Below are positions 38,431 through 46,205 of a stretch of DNA of 64,000 nt, in pieces. Within the stretch, counting starts at the first letter, position 1. Every line of letters starts with the position of its first letter. The position numbers and the translations under genes were made by a program. The notes beneath the pieces were generated by a model. It had not been told where the DNA came from, ran no database searches, and worked only from the letters and a program-made list of their open reading frames with translations. Source of the stretch: an uncultured Saccharospirillaceae bacterium (GTDB taxonomy: Bacteria > Pseudomonadota > Gammaproteobacteria > Pseudomonadales > Oceanobacteraceae). The stretch is taken from contig CANNFT010000006.1 of assembly GCA_947503895.1 (NCBI GenBank), positions 186,001-250,000 on the forward strand, written 5' to 3'.

Positions 38431-39387
38431 CTAAAAGGCCGCATCTAAAGGGCTCATCACACCTTTACCACCGCGATTTAACACATGCGTATAGACCATA
38501 GTGGTATTTACATTGGCATGACCTAACAGTTCTTGAACGGTTCTAATATCTTGCCCACGCTCTAATAGGTGCGTTGCAAATGAATGCCTAAACGTATGGC
38601 AAGTAGCATGCTTATAAACTTCTGCATCACGAAAGGCTTGCTTAACCGGCTTACGGATTAAACTTTCATCCATGTGATGACGACCCCGTCGCTTTGTAAT
38701 AGGGTCAACCGAAATATGCTCGGACGCAAACACATATTGCCAAGGTAATTCCTTACCAGCATTGGGGTACTTTTTCCAAAGCTTACCCGGCATATGCACA
38801 AAATTCACACCTTCAGCCAGCGCTACTTGATGCAGAGCCTTTGCACGCTCAATGGCAACATGTAGCCCCTGTTCCGCTATATTGGGCAGCATGGTCACTC
38901 GATCTTTAAAGCCTTTGCCTTGGCGAATGGTGATTTCCTTACGTCCAAAGTCCACGTCCTTAATCCTTAATCGTAATACCTCCATCACCCGCATACCTGA
39001 GCCATACATCAACTGAGCAGCGGTCAGTGGCAAGCCGCTCATGCAAGAGAGGGTTCTGCGCACTTCATCAACCGTTAAAACCACTGGAAGTGTTTTAGTT
39101 TTCCTAGGGCGAACCCAGTCTTCGATCTCAACTTCTTTAAACAGCACCTTTTCATATAAAAATACGAGGGCGGCGAGCGCCTGCTTTTGCGTCGCCCCCG
39201 CTACAAACTCTTTGGTCGCTAAATGGGTTAAGAACATGGATATTTCAGGGGCCCCCATATCTTTAGGGTGTTTCATTCCATGAAAGAAAAGATAACGACG
39301 AATCCAGTTCCAGTAAGAGCGCTCAGTATTCAATGCATAATGAGCTGCCCGCATTTTCCCGTGGAATTCTTCTTGTAGCTTAGCCAC
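38431..39387 (-). CDS. intI: IntI, integron integrase
   Basis: 318 aa from a GTG start with an AAGGAGGGGG ribosome site. It is a tyrosine recombinase with R133 (YGSGMRVME), H264 and R267 (HTFRH), the second conserved His (LLGHANVNTT) and nucleophile Y299 (MVYTHV). The additional patch that separates IntI from XerC/D is at about 192-225 (VHMPGKLWKKYPNAGKELPWQY). It inserts and excises cassettes at attI and attC. The gene looks intact and is transcribed away from the array. A LexA-like box overlaps its promoter. Confidence 0.95.
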   Translation of the reverse strand: MAKLQEEFHGKMRAAHYALNTERSYWNWIRRYLFFHGMKHPKDMGAPEISMFLTHLATKEFVAGATQKQALAALVFLYEKVLFKEVEIEDWVRPRKTKTLPVVLTVDEVRRTLSCMSGLPLTAAQLMYGSGMRVMEVLRLRIKDVDFGRKEITIRQGKGFKDRVTMLPNIAEQGLHVAIERAKALHQVALAEGVNFVHMPGKLWKKYPNAGKELPWQYVFASEHISVDPITKRRGRHHMDESLIRKPVKQAFRDAEVYKHATCHTFRHSFATHLLERGQDIRTVQELLGHANVNTTMVYTHVLNRGGKGVMSPLDAAF

Positions 39388-39423
39388 AACTCCCCCTCCT
39401 TTGGTGACCTCACATTCAAAGTC

Positions 39424-39457
39424 CTGTATTTATATACACTAGATTATCAAGATGCAA
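39424..39457 (-). promoter_or_regulatory. intI promoter with LexA-like box
   Basis: Read on the minus strand, TTGCAT (39452-39457), a 17-bp spacer and TATAAA (39429-39434) form a candidate promoter. CTGT-N8-ACAC (39424-39439) matches the LexA consensus CTGT-N8-ACAG in 7 of 8 defined bases and covers the -10. This implies SOS control of the integrase, as in other integrons. Confidence 0.7.
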
Positions 39458-39576
39458 TCTGTATAACCCAAATTTAAGAGATCGCTTACAAATGGCTGTA
39501 GACCCCGTTGTTAAGGGGTTACAGATAACATCAAACATTTAGAGCACCATATACGGATATTAAATGAATTATTCGA

Positions 39577-39604
39577 TTGAACTAATTTCGAGCTACGTTA
39601 TTAT
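39577..39604 (+). promoter_or_regulatory. candidate cassette promoter Pc
   Basis: TTGAAC (39577-39582), 16 bp, TATTAT (39599-39604), pointing into the array and about 110 bp before the attI crossover. The same sequence recurs in the duplicated platform at 42437-42464. Confidence 0.5.
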
Positions 39605-39654
39605 CCACCATCCATCAATATGGATGAGATAACGCCTTGAAAGCAAAGGGAAAA

Positions 39655-39722
39655 CACCAATCGCCTACCCTCCCATATATAGAGGGTTATCAAGATCCAT
39701 CCGAATAACCAAATTGTTATGC
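39655..39722 (+). other. attI recombination site
   Basis: The crossover is placed at G39716^TTATGC because the duplicated copy has the same sequence up to AAATTGTTA and then a different cassette start (GTTAGAC). The exact left limit of attI cannot be fixed by eye. Confidence 0.8.
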
Positions 39723-39771
39723 GATATTCATTCAAGTTTACGAGTTGAGAATATTATAAAGGAGATAAAAA

Positions 39772-41538
39772 GTGGCAGATTTGGCATCACAACCCACGTC
39801 AATACAATCAGTTTATAATTGGTACAAGGAAGGTAAGCTCAACGTTAATCGTCGTTATCAAAGAAAACTAGTTTGGACATTGGAAGAAAAGCAAAAGCTA
39901 ATAGAGTCGATTATGAAGAAGTACCCGATACCTGCGATATTAATTGCGGAGAGGGATACTTCAGGCGAATTCGAGATAATTGATGGCCTTCAAAGGCTAC
40001 ATGCGATTATCTCATTCATCGAGACTTCTTTTCCAACGCTAGATAGTAAGCATTTCAATCTAGAGTACTTCCCAACTGCGAAAAGCCAAGCTGATGAGGG
40101 AGTATTTCAGTCGAATCAAACGGGAGAATTAATCGAACGAAATCAAGTGTCAACAATACTCGATTATACTCTAGCTATTTCAGTAATGCGTAATGTTACT
40201 GAAGATGAGGTTAATGATGTTTTTGATAGAATCAATACATATGGTCATCGATTAAGTGATCAAGAGAGGCGGCAAGCTGGAGTTCAGAATGAATTTTCAG
40301 ATTTAGTGAGGCATATTGCTTGCCAGATTCGTGGAGACGATTCTCTTGACACCGTCCCTTTAAGCTTGATGCCGTCGATAAGTGTTGATTTGCCAATGGC
40401 TAAACATGGTTATGAAGTTAGAGCCGAAGAGGTTTTCTGGGTAGAGCAAGGCATTCTTCGATCTACCGATTTGAGAGATAGCCTAGATGAGCAATGTATT
40501 GCTGATATAGTTGCATCTATCGTTGGCGGTGAGCTGATCACAAGGTCAAAAGACGCCTTGGATAAAATATATCTCAATGGCAGTGATCAATGTAAAAGAG
40601 TACTGGATTCATTGGACGTTTATGGCACGACAAAAATTTCCGAGGAATTTAAATACTGCGTTGAGGAAATTGAAAAAATATGTAATGCAGATGGTTTCGA
40701 AAAGTTAAGAGATATTATTTTTAACAAAACCACGACAAATGCATTTCCATCAACATTCGCAGCATTATTCATTGCACTGCATGAACTATTCGTTCAAGAG
40801 AGCAAAGTTATTTCAGACTATTCATCTGCAAAAGCCTCTATAAACAATCTAACTGCAAGAATCGAATCTAGCAGGAAAGCGGGTTCCCCTGAAGAAAGAA
40901 GAAAAAATATTGATACGATAAAGGGACTTATTTCGGGTTCTTTTGTTGATTCAGTCAATACTAACCATATCTACGGAGCACACTCTACTGTTGATATACA
41001 AAGTTCAATTCGGCGCTCTGAAATCGAACTTGCAAATTATGAGTTGAAACAAGGCTTACTAAGCCTAAGTCCTGAGAGGAACGTAGACAACAATATAATA
41101 GAAAAAATAGTCAAGACAATCTGTGCGATGGCAAATAACGGGCCTAATAATAGCAGTAAAATTATTATTGGAGTGGCTGATAAGGAAGCAGATAAAAATA
41201 GAGTTCATGAGCTTGATGGCATTGAAGCAAAAAAGATAGGTCAACGGTATGTTGTAGGTGTATCAAGAGAAGCTAAAGTTTTGGGGATTACGATTGAGCA
41301 GTATTTTTCAAAATGGAAAGATGGCATCAGAAATTCAGACTTATCTATTGGTTTGCGTGATCAAGTATTATCAAATATTGATTTTAATGACTTTTATGGC
41401 TTGGGCATTATTACAATAACTATTCCACCACAAACTGAGATGTCATACGTAGGTGAAGAGACGTATTTGAGAAGTTCTGATGACACGATTCAAGCGACAA
41501 CACCCAAGCAGGTGGCAGCAATTGCAAAGAGATTCTAA
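39772..41538 (+). CDS. cassette 1: DUF262 plus AlbA_2/Schlafen-like protein
   Basis: 588 aa from a GTG start 6 bp after AAAGGAG. The N-terminal DUF262 (ParB/Srx fold) has RYQRKLVW (28-35) and IIDGLQRLHA (69-78), the position of the family's DGQQR motif (here DGLQR). The middle is helical. The C-terminal region (about 435-540, with ANYELKQGLL, ICAMANNGPNNSSKIIIGVAD) resembles the AlbA_2 domain of Schlafen-like proteins. DUF262 occurs in GmrSD-type nucleases, and both domains are common in phage-defence loci. It is the first cassette, nearest Pc. The function is inferred. Confidence 0.75.
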   Translation: MADLASQPTSIQSVYNWYKEGKLNVNRRYQRKLVWTLEEKQKLIESIMKKYPIPAILIAERDTSGEFEIIDGLQRLHAIISFIETSFPTLDSKHFNLEYFPTAKSQADEGVFQSNQTGELIERNQVSTILDYTLAISVMRNVTEDEVNDVFDRINTYGHRLSDQERRQAGVQNEFSDLVRHIACQIRGDDSLDTVPLSLMPSISVDLPMAKHGYEVRAEEVFWVEQGILRSTDLRDSLDEQCIADIVASIVGGELITRSKDALDKIYLNGSDQCKRVLDSLDVYGTTKISEEFKYCVEEIEKICNADGFEKLRDIIFNKTTTNAFPSTFAALFIALHELFVQESKVISDYSSAKASINNLTARIESSRKAGSPEERRKNIDTIKGLISGSFVDSVNTNHIYGAHSTVDIQSSIRRSEIELANYELKQGLLSLSPERNVDNNIIEKIVKTICAMANNGPNNSSKIIIGVADKEADKNRVHELDGIEAKKIGQRYVVGVSREAKVLGITIEQYFSKWKDGIRNSDLSIGLRDQVLSNIDFNDFYGLGIITITIPPQTEMSYVGEETYLRSSDDTIQATTPKQVAAIAKRF

Positions 41539-41544
41539 GACTGC

Positions 41545-41605
41545 GCGCATAACAAATCAAAGCACTCGGACGCAGCAAAGCTGCGCCGGTGTTTGAGGCG
41601 TTACA
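41545..41605 (+). repeat. attC site of cassette 1
   Basis: R'' GCATAAC at 41547-41553 and R' GTTACAT starting at 41600, with an imperfect hairpin between (GCACTCGGACGCAGC pairing with GCTGCGCCGGTG around AAA). It is a short attC of about 60 bp. Confidence 0.85.
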
Positions 41606-41627
41606 TTTCAGGCAGGAATCTGAGAGG

Positions 41628-41933
41628 TTGAGTTACTACGAACTAACTGATGATATAAATTACCCCAATAGATGGTACTTAGGCGATATCGCTTTTTCAG
41701 ATAATTGGGAATTAGCAAAGCACCTCAATCCAGAAAGAGAGTATGAGATAGAGGTATATCGTGATGGTTCTGAGATGGACTACACCTGTAATGAAGCATA
41801 TGGCGTAAGCGTAGTAAGCAAAAAATTCAAAGAGGCTCTTGTTGGTGTTGCTGGTGTCACATTTGCAAAAGTAAATATCATTGGTAAAAGACCAGATAGT
41901 GAATTCTATATCATGGCTGTCCCAAAAGAGTTT
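41628..41933 (+). pseudogene. cassette 2: truncated Imm11/DUF1629-like immunity protein
   Basis: The surviving N-terminal about 102 residues (YYELTDDINYPNRWYLGDI, then EYEIEVYRDGSEMDYT) resemble the Imm11/DUF1629 family of toxin-immunity-like proteins, usually near 190 aa. At 41934 the gene runs into the duplicated platform, and the frame continues through antisense intI to a stop at 42141-42143. It has no attC. The start is uncertain: TTG at 41628 or GTG at 41589 inside the attC. The family call is moderate. Confidence 0.6.
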
Positions 41934-42247
41934 GTTAAAACCACTGGAAGTGTTTTAGTTTTCCTAGGGCGAACTCAGTCTTCGATCTCAACTTCTTTAA
42001 ACAGCACCTTTTCATATAAAAATACGAGGGCGGCGAGCGCCTGCTTTTGCGTCGCCCCTGCTACAAACTCTTTGGTCGCTAAATGGGTTAAGAACATGGA
42101 TATTTCAGGGGCCCCCATATCTTTAGGGTGTTTCATTCCATGAAAGAAAAGATAACGACGAATCCAGTTCCAGTAAGAGCGCTCAGTATTCAATGCATAA
42201 TGAGCTGCCCGCATTTTCCCGTGGAATTCTTCTTGTAGCTTAGCCAC
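41934..42247 (-). pseudogene. intI 5' fragment in the array
   Basis: It encodes IntI residues 1-104 and nearly identical DNA to 39074-39387, then breaks at GTTAAAA. It lacks all catalytic residues. Its upstream LexA-like box copy is at 42284-42299. Confidence 0.95.
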
Positions 42248-42579
42248 AACTCCCCCTCCTTTGGTGACCTCACATTCAAAGTCCTGTATTTCTATACACT
42301 AGATTATCAAGATGCAATCTGTATAACCCAAATTTAAGAGATCGCTTACAAACGGCTGTAGACCCCGTCGTTAAGGGGTTACAGATAGCATCAAACATTT
42401 AGAGCACCATATACGGATATTAATTGAATTATTCGATTGAACTAATTTCGAGCTACGTTATTATCCACCATCCATCAATATGGATGAGATAACGCCTTGA
42501 AAGCAAAGGGAAAACACCAATCGCCTACCCTCCCATATATAGAGGGTTATCAAGATCCATCCGAATAACCAAATTGTTA
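41934..42579. repeat. platform duplication, copy 2
   Basis: It matches 39074-39719 at a fixed offset of 2,860 bp. The right end is at the attI crossover GTTA, followed by cassette 3 instead of cassette 1. Confidence 0.95.
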
Positions 42580-42582
42580 GAC
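42437..42582 (+). other. second attI with a second candidate Pc
   Basis: TTGAAC-16 bp-TATTAT at 42437-42464 and the attI crossover G42576^TTAGAC. The site is complete, so it could accept cassettes if intI is active, and it would drive cassettes 3-9. Confidence 0.75.
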
Positions 42583-42596
42583 ATCAAGGAGAGCTA

Positions 42597-42932
42597 ATGG
42601 AGCTTGAAGTTAGGAAGCTATCAAAAGCTACTGTTTTTAAAATCTATTTTATAGGGATTGGCATCTCAGCCATGACTGTCACTGTCCTTAGTGGGATAGC
42701 GGCTATATTTGGAGCCGAAACTGTAAATTGGAATGGAGAGCAAGTTACAGGATTTTCTGCTCTTATTTATGGGCCCTTAATAGGTGCGATGTTTACTATA
42801 TTTGCTTCGTTATTTTGTTGGGTTTTATCGCTCTTTGGGCTGTGGGTATATTCTTTCTTTAGGCCTTTGTCATTAGAATTTATAGAGTTAAATATTGAGT
42901 CAAATTTACAGGATACTAAAAATGAAAATTAA
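42597..42932 (+). CDS. cassette 3a: small membrane protein of unknown function
   Basis: 111 aa with AAGGAGAG before the ATG. Two hydrophobic segments (about 13-38 and 57-90) and a short acidic tail. No family recognised. Its end overlaps the downstream lipoprotein gene by 11 bp, so the two are coupled in one cassette. Confidence 0.75.
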   Translation: MELEVRKLSKATVFKIYFIGIGISAMTVTVLSGIAAIFGAETVNWNGEQVTGFSALIYGPLIGAMFTIFASLFCWVLSLFGLWVYSFFRPLSLEFIELNIESNLQDTKNEN

Positions 42933-43407
42933 ATCCCTTTTTCTAGCACTTGCTGTAGTTGCCCTAGTTGGTTGCGAGATTAGTGTCAATCTTAATGCAA
43001 GATCAGGCTCAAATTCGAATGATTATGTAGGTGAACCTCTTTCTGATCGAGTCGTCGATTATTCTAATGCCCTAGATACAGCTAATCTTTTTCTAGACTC
43101 AATAATCTCAAAGAAATATTCCAATGCATATGAATTTCTAGACGAAAATTATTTTAATGGCATATCTAAAGAGGACTTACAAAACCTGCTTACTAAAGAT
43201 GATCAAGTTTTAGGTGATATTAAGGAGTACTTGAAAGATCAATGGGCTTTTAAAAATGCAACTTACGATAGAAAGAAGTACCTTCAGTTAACGAAAATTG
43301 TTAAGTATGAAGTGTACACAATGAACTATATTTTTACTTTTCCATACGCTAGTGATTACAAAAAGCTTGCTGGTTTCACGTTTAAAGAAAAGACTGAATT
43401 ACTATAA
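42922..43407 (+). CDS. cassette 3b: lipoprotein of unknown function
   Basis: 161 aa from the ATG MKIKSLFLALAVVALVGCE, with lipobox LVGC (Cys18). The rest (about 50-160) has a compact alpha/beta look similar to DUF4019-like or NTF2-like lipoproteins, but the match is not firm. It is translated together with the membrane protein before it. Confidence 0.75.
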   Translation: MKIKSLFLALAVVALVGCEISVNLNARSGSNSNDYVGEPLSDRVVDYSNALDTANLFLDSIISKKYSNAYEFLDENYFNGISKEDLQNLLTKDDQVLGDIKEYLKDQWAFKNATYDRKKYLQLTKIVKYEVYTMNYIFTFPYASDYKKLAGFTFKEKTELL

Positions 43408-43408
43408 T

Positions 43409-43456
43409 GTATAACAAAGCCTTGCTTGGGATAAACCCAAGAAGGCGGCGTTAACT
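43409..43456 (+). repeat. attC site of cassette 3
   Basis: Short site: TATAAC (43411 region), stem GCTTGGG/CCCAAG, then GCGGCGTTAACT with crossover at G43450^TTA. Confidence 0.8.
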
Positions 43457-43468
43457 GTCCAAGAGAAT

Positions 43469-43822
43469 ATGAAGAAATCTTACCTAATTATAAGCGCTTT
43501 AATTTTAGTAAGTGCCCTAATGTGCTTAGTGGAGGTGCTTCTAAACCTTCAAGAAAAGGATATTTCAGAATCTACTGCAACAATGTGGCACGCTGTATTT
43601 GTGATCTGTACTGTTCTATGGGCAAAATACGATGCTCAAGAAAATAGCGTGAGTCGGCCATTTGATTTTGATTTTTTGGTTTATGTATTTTGGCCTGTAG
43701 CTTTTCCTTGGTACTTACTAAAAACTAGGGGAGTAGAAGGTCTTCTTTTATTGTTTGGTTTTATGTGGATTTTATTGATCCCTTGGTTATCAGGGCTGGT
43801 AGCTTATGTGTACTACACCTAA
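43469..43822 (+). CDS. cassette 4: membrane protein of unknown function
   Basis: 117 aa, with hydrophobic stretches at about 5-25, 42-54, 70-82 and 92-115. No family recognised. The N-terminus MKKSYLIISALIL could be a signal anchor. Its position directly after an attC and 13 bp after the cassette boundary shows it is the cassette gene. Confidence 0.7.
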   Translation: MKKSYLIISALILVSALMCLVEVLLNLQEKDISESTATMWHAVFVICTVLWAKYDAQENSVSRPFDFDFLVYVFWPVAFPWYLLKTRGVEGLLLLFGFMWILLIPWLSGLVAYVYYT

Positions 43823-43827
43823 AAGCC

Positions 43828-43965
43828 AGTTAACAAGGCGTTCAATGATCAGCCAACAAGTTGGCTTGGACAGTCACTACTGCGGCCTTTTTGGTGTATG
43901 TCGCTTCGCGCCAGTTTACACCAAAAAATCCTCCGCAGTGCCTGCCCATTAACGCGGCGTTAGTG
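43828..43965 (+). repeat. attC site of cassette 4
   Basis: Long attC of about 135 bp: AGTTAAC at 43828 and GCGGCGTTAGTG at the right (crossover G43959). Long internal complementary segments (TTTTTGGTGTATG and the reverse-type TTTACACCAAAAAA) fold back. Confidence 0.85.
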
Positions 43966-43970
43966 TAATT

Positions 43971-44423
43971 ATGAAAATAATACAGATCGCAGTACTACTT
44001 TTAATTTCTTCCATTTGCTTAGCTGAGGACGATATGTCTGTAGTTAATAATTCCAAAAGTATATCGGAACTTAAAGAGCTTTTGGCTAAAGAAAAGTTCT
44101 TTATTGACAATTCAATTCAATACCCAGGCGCACCATCTGAAGAAATTAGACTTTTATGCCAGCAAGTTATTGATGCAATAATTACTGCATTAATAGAAAT
44201 TCCCAAGGAAGGTTTAAGTAAGGCTCAATTCTGGAGCCTCTTAGAACAAGGCGCTATGTTTTATCAGCGATTAGATTCCGAAGAAATGGATAGAGGCCTT
44301 ACATATATGGAAAATATAATGGATATCTACGGAATTGAAAGTTCGGATGGGAGATTGAATATTTGGAGATATGGCTTCGACCCGAAGCAGTCCACTAACA
44401 AATCTATTAACACCGCCCAGTAA
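43971..44423 (+). CDS. cassette 5: secreted small protein, possibly DUF4844-like
   Basis: 150 aa with a signal peptide (MKIIQIAVLLLISSICLA, cleavage before EDDM). The mature part is helical, with YPGAPSEEIRLLCQQVIDA and a C-terminal GRLNIWRYGFDP. It reminds one of DUF4844, but this is weak. The stop codon lies inside the attC core. Confidence 0.65.
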   Translation: MKIIQIAVLLLISSICLAEDDMSVVNNSKSISELKELLAKEKFFIDNSIQYPGAPSEEIRLLCQQVIDAIITALIEIPKEGLSKAQFWSLLEQGAMFYQRLDSEEMDRGLTYMENIMDIYGIESSDGRLNIWRYGFDPKQSTNKSINTAQ

Positions 44424-44473
44424 ACAGGGCTGGACTCGCAACAAGTTGCTCGCCTGTTATGGGAGCGTTATGC
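44419..44473 (+). repeat. attC site of cassette 5
   Basis: AGTAAAC at 44419-44425, stem GCAAC/GTTGC around AA, right core GCGTTATGC with crossover G44467^TTATGC. Confidence 0.8.
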
Positions 44474-44490
44474 GAAAGAAATAATCTGCA

Positions 44491-44841
44491 ATGTATAAAT
44501 TTACTGAAATCATAGGCGCAGTTTTAGAAACTATCACTGAGAGTGATGCTACTTACGTAGATGCTGGTGAGGGTGGCGAGGTATTGTCCATAAAAGGCCA
44601 ATCTTTAGCATTCGATAAAGGTTGGTTTGTGATTGAAAATCCTCATACTATTGTTGGTGTACCGAGTCTTAGCGCACTTATCGGATCGAAGGTGATTGAC
44701 GCTTTTTCAAACGATGACAAAATCATCCTGAAATTTGATAATGATTCAGTTATTTCTGTTTCATTGAAAGATGAAGATTTTGTTGGCCCTGAAGCAGCTA
44801 GTTACGCACCTAAGAAAGGTGAAATAATTGTATTCGACTAA
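44491..44841 (+). CDS. cassette 6: hypothetical soluble protein
   Basis: 116 aa, acidic, no signal or membrane segment. Mostly predicted beta (VLSIKGQSLAFDKGWFVIEN, DKIILKFDNDSVISVSL). No family recognised. It is located between attC5 and a degenerate attC6. Confidence 0.7.
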   Translation: MYKFTEIIGAVLETITESDATYVDAGEGGEVLSIKGQSLAFDKGWFVIENPHTIVGVPSLSALIGSKVIDAFSNDDKIILKFDNDSVISVSLKDEDFVGPEAASYAPKKGEIIVFD

Positions 44842-44844
44842 ATC

Positions 44845-44940
44845 GCATAACAAGAACATGTTGCATCAACCACTGCGTGGTTTGGACGGTTTTTCCGCTC
44901 GTTCCTCGCTACAATACCGCCGCAAATGTAGGCGCTATGT
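44845..44940 (+). repeat. attC site of cassette 6, degenerate right core
   Basis: The left core GCATAAC is normal, but the right core reads GCGCTATG where other sites have GCGTTATG, so the crossover GTT is changed to GCT. This should lower excision between cassettes 6 and 7. Confidence 0.65.
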
Positions 44941-44955
44941 TTCACGGAGAGTTAA

Positions 44956-45351
44956 GTGCCATATAGGATGAATGAAAAGCAGTACGAAGCTGTCTTGGCT
45001 CTTGAGAGTTTCGATCGGTACGATCACTTCGTAAGTAAGGTCGCTGACTGGGAGCAGTTATGGGGTGCTAAAAGCGAGGATGGTTGGCTCGTGCCAGTAG
45101 CTCCAGAGGAATTTGAGTACTTTCCACTTTGGCCTCATCCTGAGTACGCACAAAAAATTACAGATGAAAACTTCCCTGGCCATATCGCTACAGAAATTAG
45201 CCTCAAAGAGCTACTTGAACATTGGTTGCCACTATTCGAACAAGATGAAGTAAAGGTGGCGGTTTTCCCAAACAAAGAATGGAATTTCTGGTGTATTGAG
45301 CCGCAAGACCTAAAAGAAGAACTGTTAAATGAAATGGCTAAGTACGAATAA
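44956..45351 (+). CDS. cassette 7: DUF2750-family protein
   Basis: 131 aa from a GTG with GGAGAG upstream; ATG at 44968 is the alternative. The DUF2750 pattern is visible: YDHFVSKVADWEQLWGAKSE, PLWPHPEYAQ, EISLKELLEHWLPLF and VAVFPNKEWNFWCIEPQDL. The function is unknown; the family is frequent in Vibrio and other integron arrays. Confidence 0.8.
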   Translation: MPYRMNEKQYEAVLALESFDRYDHFVSKVADWEQLWGAKSEDGWLVPVAPEEFEYFPLWPHPEYAQKITDENFPGHIATEISLKELLEHWLPLFEQDEVKVAVFPNKEWNFWCIEPQDLKEELLNEMAKYE

Positions 45352-45353
45352 AA

Positions 45354-45408
45354 ACATAACAAGGCAAGGCTTGGGACAGCTTCGCTGCCCCAGCTCGCGG
45401 CGTTATAA
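45354..45408 (+). repeat. attC site of cassette 7
   Basis: ACATAAC at 45354, stem GGGACAGC/GCTGCCCC, right core GCGGCGTTATAAG with crossover G45402^TTA. Confidence 0.85.
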
Positions 45409-45426
45409 GGCACACAAGATTCAACC

Positions 45427-45693
45427 ATGGGATTAATAGAAGCAATACTGTTAGGAATACAGTTTAAGAGGTTACAAAAGCCTCTAGTATTCTTTTCTAT
45501 GCTCATCGGTCTCGTTGCATTTAGTATTTTCGGTGTTGGTATAATCGGAGCACTAATTACCGAGCTTGCATCTACTGACAAAGAGTTCACTCTTCAGCTA
45601 GTTGGTGCAAGCTTTGGTCTGCTTGCCATATCAGGTATCTTTTTTGGTCTGGCGTGGTTATGTGGTTACTTGATAAAAAGGTGCTTCGAGTAA
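45427..45693 (+). CDS. cassette 8: two-helix membrane protein of unknown function
   Basis: 88 aa with two hydrophobic hairpin segments (about 20-44 and 55-82). No family recognised. A small integral membrane protein like several others in this array. Confidence 0.65.
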   Translation: MGLIEAILLGIQFKRLQKPLVFFSMLIGLVAFSIFGVGIIGALITELASTDKEFTLQLVGASFGLLAISGIFFGLAWLCGYLIKRCFE

Positions 45694-45697
45694 TGCC

Positions 45698-45796
45698 ATA
45701 TAACAAGTTGCTCAAGTGCACTCCGGCCGCAAAAAGCGCGGCCTCCGCGGGACAGCCTACACTGCGTTTCGGCTGCCCCTTAGCAAGGCGTTATGC
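45698..45796 (+). repeat. attC site of cassette 8
   Basis: ATATAAC at 45698 and GGCGTTATGC at the right (crossover G45790), about 100 bp with an internal GGCCGC/GCGGCC stem. Confidence 0.85.
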
Positions 45797-45816
45797 ATTA
45801 AAGAAGTGAGGAAGAA

Positions 45817-46194
45817 GTGAAAGGAATATTCCATTTATCTTTTGTGGCTGACAACTTTGAAACCACCCGAAAATTTTATGAGGAAGTGCTTGGGTGTCGT
45901 ACCGGTAGGGAAAAAGAGACATGGCTTGATATTCACTTTTTCGGCCACCAACTAACTATCCATAGGAATAATTGCCCATCCGAAGTAAGCCCTATTGATC
46001 ACTTTGGTGTGATTCTTGATAAAGATGAGTGGCATAATCTTTCTGAAAGAGTTTCCGCAAGTAATACTGGTTATGTTCTTTCGCCACATGTAATAAAAAT
46101 AGATACTGAAGCCGAGTCTGGAAAATACATTATAAAAGATCCATCGGGGAACATCCTTGAGTTTAAGTACTACTCAGAGCTGATCCACCCCTGA
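45817..46194 (+). CDS. cassette 9: VOC (glyoxalase/dioxygenase) family protein
   Basis: 125 aa from a GTG start. One full VOC domain: HLSFVADNFETTRKFYEEVLG, the central HQLTIHRN and the C-terminal IIKDPSGNILEFKYY, which places candidate metal ligands H6, the central His and the final Glu. Substrate unknown; FosA-like resistance is not supported by residues I can identify. Confidence 0.8.
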   Translation: MKGIFHLSFVADNFETTRKFYEEVLGCRTGREKETWLDIHFFGHQLTIHRNNCPSEVSPIDHFGVILDKDEWHNLSERVSASNTGYVLSPHVIKIDTEAESGKYIIKDPSGNILEFKYYSELIHP

Positions 46195-46205
46195 GCGAGG
46201 CCCAT

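Larger units (their letters stand above)
39074..39719. repeat. platform duplication, copy 1 (5' intI, promoters, attI)
   Basis: 646 bp repeated at 41934-42579 without indels and with about seven substitutions. Both boundaries fall on GTTA (GTTAAAA inside intI on the plus strand; GTTA at attI). Confidence 0.95.

Noticed and set aside
38431..39387. XerC/XerD chromosome dimer recombinase
   Set aside because: The IntI-specific patch (about residues 192-225), an adjacent attI and attC sites show it is an integron integrase.
41975..42247. A second functional integrase
   Set aside because: Only 104 N-terminal codons are present, without any catalytic residue.
45817..46194. Fosfomycin resistance (FosA/FosX) cassette
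   Set aside because: It is a VOC domain, but the fosfomycin-binding residues and K+ loop could not be identified; the substrate is open.
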